Shown here piece by piece: positions 57,392-64,000 of a stretch of 64,000 bases of DNA (positions within the stretch are counted from its first letter, which is position 1; every line of letters starts with the position of its first letter). The notes under the pieces are model-generated. The model did not search any database. It worked only from the letters and a program-made list of their open reading frames with translations, and was not told the DNA's origin. The stretch is from Sipunculus nudus. Its lineage: Eukaryota; Annelida; Sipuncula; Golfingiida; Sipunculidae. The position numbers were made by a program, and so were the translations under genes. The stretch lies in the NCBI GenBank assembly GCA_026874595.1, contig CM049307.1:32842862-32906861 (forward strand), read 5' to 3'.

Positions 57392-59342
57392 TGTCACAGG
57401 CGAAATTAGTATCCAGGCGGATTTAAAATCCGCCTAGGCGAGATTGAAATTCTGATTCCGCCTAGGCCAGATTTAAATCCTGCTATGATTATATATAGGA
57501 TTTCAATCTCGCCTAGGCTGATTTTAAATCTGCCTAGGCGAGATTGAAATTATGATTTTGCCTAGGCCAGATTAAAATCCTAGCTTTTAATCTGCGTCAT
57601 TCAATTCTTTGGTTTAATCATGCTGATTGTTTCATAATAATTGCAGTTTATTCTCACATTTGGCGTGGAGAGATTTATCTGTTGAGAGTTGTATATCTGA
57701 ACATCTTAATAAATAGGACCATTTTAGGAATTTAAGATCTGCCCTGGCCAACAAGATGGAAATTTTGATTTTGCTTTGTTTTAAGTGTAAGTTTTACAGA
57801 AACTTTGGATTTTGAAAGATCAGTTTATTAAGAACACTATATCTTAATGAACATAAAAAATAAATGGATTTTTATAATTACTGATGCTAAAGAATGCTTT
57901 ACAGAAGTGATGAAGTTTTTTCTGACCGGTGGGTGAAATTTAAAAATAAAACACAGGTATATTTTCAGTCTTTTTTTATCAGGTTTCAGCATTTATTTTT
58001 TGCCTTGGCAAATAACATTAAATTTTGGCTTTTTATTACTGAAAGGGGCAAGGAAGATACAGGTATTTGAATATTTTAGTTATTTATATTGTTTATTATA
58101 AATGATGCTTACTGCATATTTTAGACTGTGATTACCATGTAATTATGGAATTGCTAAATGTTAAATATAATAAAAGAGTATCTTTTTATACATGTGTTCT
58201 TGGTAGTTACTCACAGAATATACACTCCTAGTCTGCTTAATTCCCTCATTTATTTATACAATAATATCTGTAATTTTATGCAGCTACGCAATGTTCTGAG
58301 GCTCAATGTTCAATGCTCAATGTAAATTTATTTATACAATAATATCTGTAATTTTATGCAGCTACTCAATGTTCTGAGGCTCAATGTTCTTGTGTCAACT
58401 TAAAAGAAATAGGGAAAAAATATATCTTAACAATAAGGTTGATATATTCTTAAGTAGACTGGTGTATTTCAGGATATTTTAAAATAAACTGTTTCTCTTG
58501 GTAACATCTAAACTAAAATATTCTCATGTAAACTAGTGTATTTCAGTTTATCCCAAAATGAACTGGTTGACTTCTGGAGATCCCAATGTGAACAAGTGTA
58601 TATTGGAATATTCCAATCTCAGTAGTGACTATCCCCATCTCAACCGTTAAGGTGGGGATTCCCATCTCAAATAGTTGAGTTTCGAACTCAACTGGATTCC
58701 CATCTACACTTTGACATAAATATATATATATATATTTATCAACATTTTGTGTGAAATTGTGCTGTAGAACACGGTGGAAAAAAATTTAAATATTAGGTAG
58801 ACTACCAGTTTTGCAGATGTGTACATTAACATATTTCGTGTTGTTTTGTCAGTCTGCTAAAATTAAATTGCTATTAAATATGTTAAAAATAAAAGGACAA
58901 CCCCAGTAAAATCATGAGTGTAATGAATCCGAATTTATTTTAAGCTCAAGTAACTTGTTTTAGTCACTAATTTTATAATGTTATCATTAAATATTAAGAT
59001 TATACTTTTGAAGATATACATTATAATGAAATAATATGCATGATGAAACAAAATAATTGAATCAAGCAGATTAATAGCTAGGATTTTAATATAGCCTAGG
59101 CGAAATCAAAATTTCAGTCTCGCCTAGGCAGCTTTCAAATCCGCCTAGGCGAGATTGAAATCCTACATATGATCATAACAGGATTTTAATCTCGCCTAGG
59201 CGGAATCAAAATTTCAATCTGGCCTAGGCAGATTTTAAATCCGCCTAGGCGAGATAGAAATTTTAATCTCGCCTGGGCGAAATCAAAATTTCAATCTCGC
59301 CTAGGCGGATTTTAAATCCGCCTGGATTCTAATTTCGCCTGT

Positions 59343-59346
<4 letters not shown>
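57392..59346. mobile_element. Foldback-like DNA element with CCTAGG subrepeats
   Basis: The left end TGTCACAGGCGAAATTAG, then ATCCAGGCGGATTTAAAATC, is mirrored by the right end GATTTTAAATCCGCCTGGAT, CTAATTTCGCCTGTGACA. Inside each arm (about 57392-57590 and 59083-59346) the palindromic unit CGCCTAGGCGAGATTGAAAT and its complement recur several times, so each arm can also fold on itself. TA lies on both sides. The 1.5-kb centre is AT-rich, has a 65-bp direct duplication (58249 and 58326) and no transposase. The long, internally repeated arms fit the foldback class. Confidence 0.82.
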
Positions 59347-59395
<49 letters not shown>

Positions 59396-59407
59396 ATATA
59401 TATATAT
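59344..59407. repeat. TA microsatellite, right flank of foldback element
   Basis: TA tract of about 60 bases directly after the element's terminal GTGACA. Confidence 0.92.
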
Positions 59408-59749
59408 GTAAGAGGGAATTTGATGATAAATATATTCATATTCTATACCCGGGTCTCAAAAGAATAGGGCTCCCAAATTTTCAAGGTATACTTTGGATTT
59501 ACAGAAAAAAAAAACGAATTTATGGCTAGTCGGTTCAAAGCTTTCCATAGATTTGTGCCTTACATTCAGAATATTGTTTGTTTTTCCCATGACACCATAT
59601 TTACACAAAAACTTAAAATTTGATGTTTGACATAGAATATGAAATTCACCTACTGTAATATAGCGGTAAATTCGGAAGTGACTCTTAAACCGAAGTCTGA
59701 AGTCCAGAGCCTGGAACTATGAATTAAGTATGTCATGAATCTCATGATG

Positions 59750-60940
59750 GATACAGCTGGTGTTCCTCTGCAGCGTCGTTTCCTTTGGATGTGCAGTGTT
59801 TGCCGACGGATATTTACAAAGCTGGCAGGTGTTTGCTGGATCTCCGGTACATTTCCAACTCTTTAGGAGTGATCTAGCATTACTGGAATTTGGCTTTTGT
59901 ACAGTCTTTTTGGCGTTTTATCAGTCGACCTCGGGGACATTTGCAGTACGGAGGTTCAGACAGCTGGTTATATGCATGCTGTGGTCATGATGTGGACGGA
60001 TGACATTCCCCACCCATCTTAACTGGGTCTCTTGGAATAGATGCTTGTGGAGCAAGCATGTTTTAGAACATCAGTATTGGAGATAACTTGCTACTGGCCT
60101 TTGCTCATTCATACAGGAAGACAGGGCAACCACTGCAAATTTCGTTATTTCATCTCTTGCTGGGATCTTTCCAGGGGAGGAGTGAGATGTCCTTGCAATT
60201 TCGACATTGCTGTCCTTGTTCTTGCTCAGGGACACAATCAGGGCATAAATAAGGGGATGCTGTATGGCATCTCTACCTCATGAAAATAATTGAAAGCCCC
60301 CAGAGATGTCTAAAATCGATAACTCCCTTTCATTGTGCTCTACTTGAGCTGTCCTGAAGATGTTTTTACTCTCAGATCACTGCGATGGAATATGCCAGGT
60401 CAAACTCTTCCGGACTGACCGCTTGGCATCTAGCTCATAGTGGCAGAGATTGCCGAGTTGGGTATGTTGAATAGGTTGCTTAAGTATTCCTTCCAGCCTT
60501 TCTCTTAGTTCCATCTAGTCTTTGGTAAGATTTTCGTCGTCCAGTGACATCAGTTGAGGACAACTTAATCTCCAAGGACGTACACTGCCTTCGAGGACCC
60601 ATGGACCTTGACATTGTGAGTGACAGCATAGCTTTTTACTTCTTCAGCCCTGTCCTTTCTCCACTGGTAATGCGTTTCTCACAGGTCTGATCGCATTTTT
60701 GCAAGGAGTTTCATGAATCTCTACCTCCCTCTTGGTGGTTCTTTCCTATGTTTGCTCCTAGCGTCCGAAGCTACGTTCTTGGTCTGTTTCCGTCACACCA
60801 ATCTAGATGTCTCTTACCTTCAGTGCCCAACATTCACTCGGCCGTTGTCGAGATGGTATTTCTGAATGAAACCTTTTCATATATGATGTCTCGAGAAACT
60901 CGTCTTGTGTCTTGTTATTAGAAATGAACAAGTTGATAGA
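59750..60940 (-). pseudogene. Degraded non-LTR retrotransposon pol fragment
   Basis: On the minus strand, in broken frames, phrases of a LINE polyprotein can be read: near 60900 SNNKTQDEFLETSYMKRFHS, near 60650 a KRTGLKK..KSYAVTHNVKV..SSKAVY-like block (usual form E-x-x-x-YAD-x-N-x-K-x-FY-x-x-LKAVYGP), and near 60000 a LRWxGNVIRP-like terminal block (usual form LRWxGHVxRM). The order fits endonuclease end to C-terminus. Many stops are present; it is ancient. It lies antisense in intron 4 of P450 copy 5. Confidence 0.6.
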
Positions 60941-60941
60941 G

Positions 60942-61180
60942 AATGGCAGGAAGGAGACTGGCATTTGAATGTTGAGGCCCATTACAGTATTGACCAATTT
61001 GCGTTTTTTTAATGTGTTCTAGAAAATGGCAGGAAGGAGACTGGCATTGGAATGTTGAGGCTCATTGCAGTATTGACCAATTTGCGTTTTTTAATGTTTT
61101 AATGTGTTCTAGAAAATGGTAGGAAGAAGACTGGCAGTGAAATGTTGAGGCTCATTGCAGTATTGACCAATTTGCGTTTT
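60942..61180. repeat. Three tandem units of 83-90 bp
   Basis: AATGGCAGGAAGGAGACTGG and TGAGGCTCATTGCAGTATTG, then ACCAATTTGCGTTTTTT, recur from 60942, 61025 and 61115. The third unit follows a 7-base longer spacer. The repeat may derive from the adjacent LINE fragment. Confidence 0.88.
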
Positions 61181-61596
61181 TTCTACCTTCATTACATCTC
61201 ATTACACCGGGGTACCGTATGTTATCGTGCTATCATGTAATCGTGCTTACAATTATAAGCATATTCATCATCAATATATATTACATCAATTTATCCATAA
61301 TAATTTTTGGAAAAGTTGACAATACGAATATTAACACTATCACAGAGAAAGCATTAAAAAACTGCACAGTTTACGATATTTCACATCTAATTTGCTTCGT
61401 TCTTATTCAGGTCCGCAGGTGTGCCTTGGAGAAAGTCTTGCTAGAATGGAACTATATATGTTTGTTCATCACAAGCATGTTACAGAAGTTCTCTTTTACA
61501 AAACCGAAGGACGTTACATTGCCGGGGATGACGGAAGGAGTTCTTGGAATTACTCATTCTCCTTAACCATACAGAGTTTGTGTCACCATCAGATAA

Positions 61597-62572
61597 TGTC
61601 GTCCTAAAGACATTCAAAACCACCAAAGTATTTAATTATGTTAAACGGTGTAAGTATGGGTGATTCAAAAGCTTCGATATATGTTTTACATATTCCATTG
61701 CCCTTTTTTGAAGAACTGTGATAATATTTTCAGTGTTTATTTCCTTTGATTAAATGTAGAAAACCCCAGATATCTTATTATCGAATAACTGCCGATATAG
61801 AGTCCGAACGTTCAGCGGTTTAGAAGAGAGCAAACACACACAAGCACTCGCAAGGATGGTCCGTCAGACATTCGCAGTTACCAGTCATCTGTCGAATTAC
61901 CCTTTCACCAGAGGGCGTTTCTACTCAAAACGAACCACTTCCAGGTTGGGACACTGAATACTTGTCTCAATTGTAAACATCAAAATAAAAATTGTCATTT
62001 CACAGTTCAAGGAAACATCTTTCGTTTACATTGCACATGTGTATGCTTACAAAATGCTTGCGTATTCCATGACGTCCTTACCTCAGAAAAATATCCATGG
62101 TCATGTAATTTGTCTTGAAATAATTCGTAAGCAACATATTTTAACGGATTACATTAGCCTCGTCACTACATGTATAATTACGCCGCTTGAGTATTTAGAA
62201 GCCCCAGCTGATTCTCTACATTCGACCTACAGTGTCATAGATAATGACATCAAATTTTATAACACAAGACTTCTTTATAAATGTAATTATTGTCCTTTTG
62301 GAACACACAGGGGCGTCAATATATTGTGAAGGGGGGGGGGGGGATATATCCCTCCATTCCTTAGTAAGGGGGAGCGCTATTCAGAGAATAATATTTATAT
62401 GTGAAAATAAAATATATTAATAAATGGAATTAAAAAATTTGATTCTGAGTTTGTTTTTTATGAATATGAATGATATGAAATAAACCTGGTTTCAGTTCAC
62501 CTTAACAGGAAACAACACACCTTTTTTTAAACCGTAAACTTGATTTTAATATATTTAAAATGTGCCACACAG

Positions 62573-62578
<6 letters not shown>
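61597..62578. other. 3' flank of P450 copy 5
   Basis: No gene recognised. A 96-codon frame at 62039-62329 has no motif. A G run lies at 62333-62342. Confidence 0.5.
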
Positions 62579-62629
<51 letters not shown>

Positions 62630-62655
62630 GAAGAGAGAGAGAGAGAGAGAGAGAG
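62579..62655. repeat. TA then GA microsatellite
   Basis: About 46 bases of TA are followed by AGAGAGAGAGAG to 62655. C runs with a GGTTCAGTGAGTTCCC duplication follow to about 62735. Confidence 0.93.
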
Positions 62656-63065
62656 GTCCAGTGAGTTCCCCCCCCCCAACACACACACCCTTGATGATAA
62701 AGGTTCAGTGAGTTCCCTCCCCCCCCCCCCCCCCTTGAAGATAAAAGTTCAGTGAGATAAATCGGAACACATCTTTCGAACCCACTCTTCCCTGTCCGTG
62801 TGTATTAGTTAAATTTGAACCCTCGTGTGACCAGTGACCCGTAGTCAATCCTCATCAACCGTCTTCAATAGGCAACGGGTCCCTGTGGAATTGGCGTGCA
62901 ATCAGGATGTAAAATGGAATCGTATCAGAAACCCACCAGAGCCCTAGTAGAATCATTCTGTGGTGGTCGTCGAGGCGTGTAGACGTGTTTCTCAAGTGCG
63001 GCACACTATGCCGGCCGGTCGTTGTTATTAACTTTTACACCAGATTGTTTCATAATTGAAATTAA

Positions 63066-64000
63066 TTTTTAAAAAAATATATCAATTTCAACGACATCCC
63101 AAAAAGTATTTTAAACAATGAACCTTTTGTCAACAAAGCTCAGGTTTTCTTTGAAAATGATCTTAACCCTTATGAAAATGTTGAGATAGACCTGTGTTAC
63201 AGACAATTTTGTAGCATTATATATGGAGAAATACACAACCGTTTGCCCTCCGGATGGAAAAGGGCACGGAACAAGTGTGGGCTTAGTAAGCGGAAAATAA
63301 GTGTGACGCCGTATTGGGACGATAAACTCGCAGAGGCCTGGATTAATATGCGGAACAAAGAACATAATTTGAAAAATTATGTCAGAAAAGATTTACATAA
63401 TATTGTCCTAAGACAAGAATTTACTCAGGCCAGGCGTCGTTTTGATAAAATGTTAAGGTGTTAAGAAAGAAGTTACCGCAGAAAAAAAGTTGGCTGAAAT
63501 TGAGAATGTGGCAAAAACAAATCAAAAACAAATTTTGCGTTTGGTCAATCGTTTGGGTTCCCAAAAAGGTCCAGGATAATTATACGAACAGACTGAGCTA
63601 TCGCATTTGGCTAAACGTTTTAATGAAAACATAAATTATATTATTTAAGCGAAGAAAATAAAATGAGGCTCCCTCACTATGAAAGTAATATTATGCTAAA
63701 CTGTGATATTTCTTTTCATGAAATAGGATCTATCGTTAAACACCTAAAAAATAGGAAGTGTTGGGATCGATTCTATACCAAACGAAGTTCTAAGAAGTCA
63801 CAATGTCATGTTAATGATGTATAGACTATTTACTCTTTGTTTCAACAAAGGTACGGTGCCTGCCTGTTGGAATAAATAACTTATTGCCCCTATCTTGAAA
63901 AAAGGGAAGGATCCCCATGAGCCTCTGAGTTACAGAGGCATCTCATTACTATCCTGTGTAGGGAAAGTTTATAGCGCATTAACTGAACGGCGAATATCCT
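63066..64000 (+). pseudogene. LINE reverse transcriptase fragment, cut by the window edge
   Basis: An open stretch to 63464 encodes a Trp/Arg-rich pre-polymerase region (RLPSGWKRARNKCG, YWDDKLAEAW, LRQEFTQARRRFDK). After a frameshift, further frames give ISFHEIGSIVKHLKNRKCW, NEVLRSHNVM-like, CWNK-L-APIxKKGKDP and LSYRGISLLSCVGKVYSA, the standard fingers and palm entry of LINE reverse transcriptases. The catalytic YxDD would lie past 64000. Several stops show decay. The clade is not fixed; Jockey/I/L2-like groups are possible. Confidence 0.8.

Larger units (their letters stand above)
55546..61596 (+). pseudogene. Cytochrome P450 copy 5, exons 2-5 with disabling lesions
   Basis: Exons 55546-56076, 56541-56710, 57000-57270 and 61411-61596 keep splice sites and phases. 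Lesions: the helix-C Trp codon (TGG) is TGA at 55572-55574; a 4-base insertion near 61450 (GAACTATATATG against GAACTG..) shifts the frame just after the heme loop; a TAA replaces AAA in the C-terminal CCTAAACCA; and the heme loop reads F-C-I-G-P-Q-V-C-L-G, so the heme-binding Arg is Gln. The I-helix is AGEETN in place of AGTETT. Exons 2-4 are otherwise open and retain ETQR and PERF. It is closest to copy 4. Intron 4 has grown to 4,140 bp by insertions. Confidence 0.88.

Overview
The window looks like nuclear DNA of an invertebrate, most probably a bivalve mollusc. The genes have introns with GT-AG borders and vertebrate-like exon sizes, the base composition is AT-rich with many long TA microsatellites, and the intergenic space is full of diverged tandem repeats built on short GGTCA/TGACC motifs and GACGGACGGACAGACG tracts of a kind I associate with mollusc genomes. 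The species assignment is inference; nothing here fixes a genus.

The backbone is a head-to-tail array of five cytochrome P450 genes or gene remnants of the CYP2 clan, all on the plus strand and all sharing one exon plan (five coding exons; intron phases 1, 1, 0, 1). Copy 1 (10226-12252) has exons 2-5 with no visible exon 1. Copy 2 (16757-17517) is a deleted pseudogene. Copy 3 (20750-33718) is complete and open, 500 codons. Copy 4 (36658-42995) is complete and open, 506 codons. Copy 5 (exon 1 relic at 52137, exons 2-5 at 55546-61596) is a pseudogene with a nonsense codon at the helix-C tryptophan, a 4-base insertion in the last exon and a lost heme-loop arginine. The intact copies are expected to be ER-anchored monooxygenases; their substrates cannot be read from the sequence.

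Mobile DNA fills much of the rest. From 3506 to 9793 lies a nearly full-length L1/Tx1-type LINE on the minus strand with a 17-bp target duplication, itself interrupted by a non-autonomous hAT-like element (5101-5992). Intron 1 of P450 copy 3 holds a 7.8-kb Ty3/gypsy LTR retrotransposon on the minus strand (21705-29474), interrupted by a second copy of the same hAT-like element (22631-23520). Intron 3 of copy 4 holds a tRNA-derived SINE and a nested pair of MITE-like elements. Intron 4 of copy 5 holds a 1.96-kb foldback-like element with CCTAGG palindromes and an old LINE fragment. Between copies 4 and 5 a 4.76-kb interval (44162-48923) is bounded by matching inverted ends that run into oppositely oriented 21-bp minisatellites, and it encloses a probable solo LTR. 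A further LINE fragment runs off the right edge.

Tandem repeats include a 136-bp satellite (13785-14844), a roughly 146-bp array (30120-30960), three roughly 85-bp units (60942-61180) and several diverged 125-150-bp arrays. No rRNA, functional tRNA or CRISPR array was recognised. The region is best read as a P450 tandem cluster undergoing birth, death and gene conversion, with nested transposons recording the order of events.
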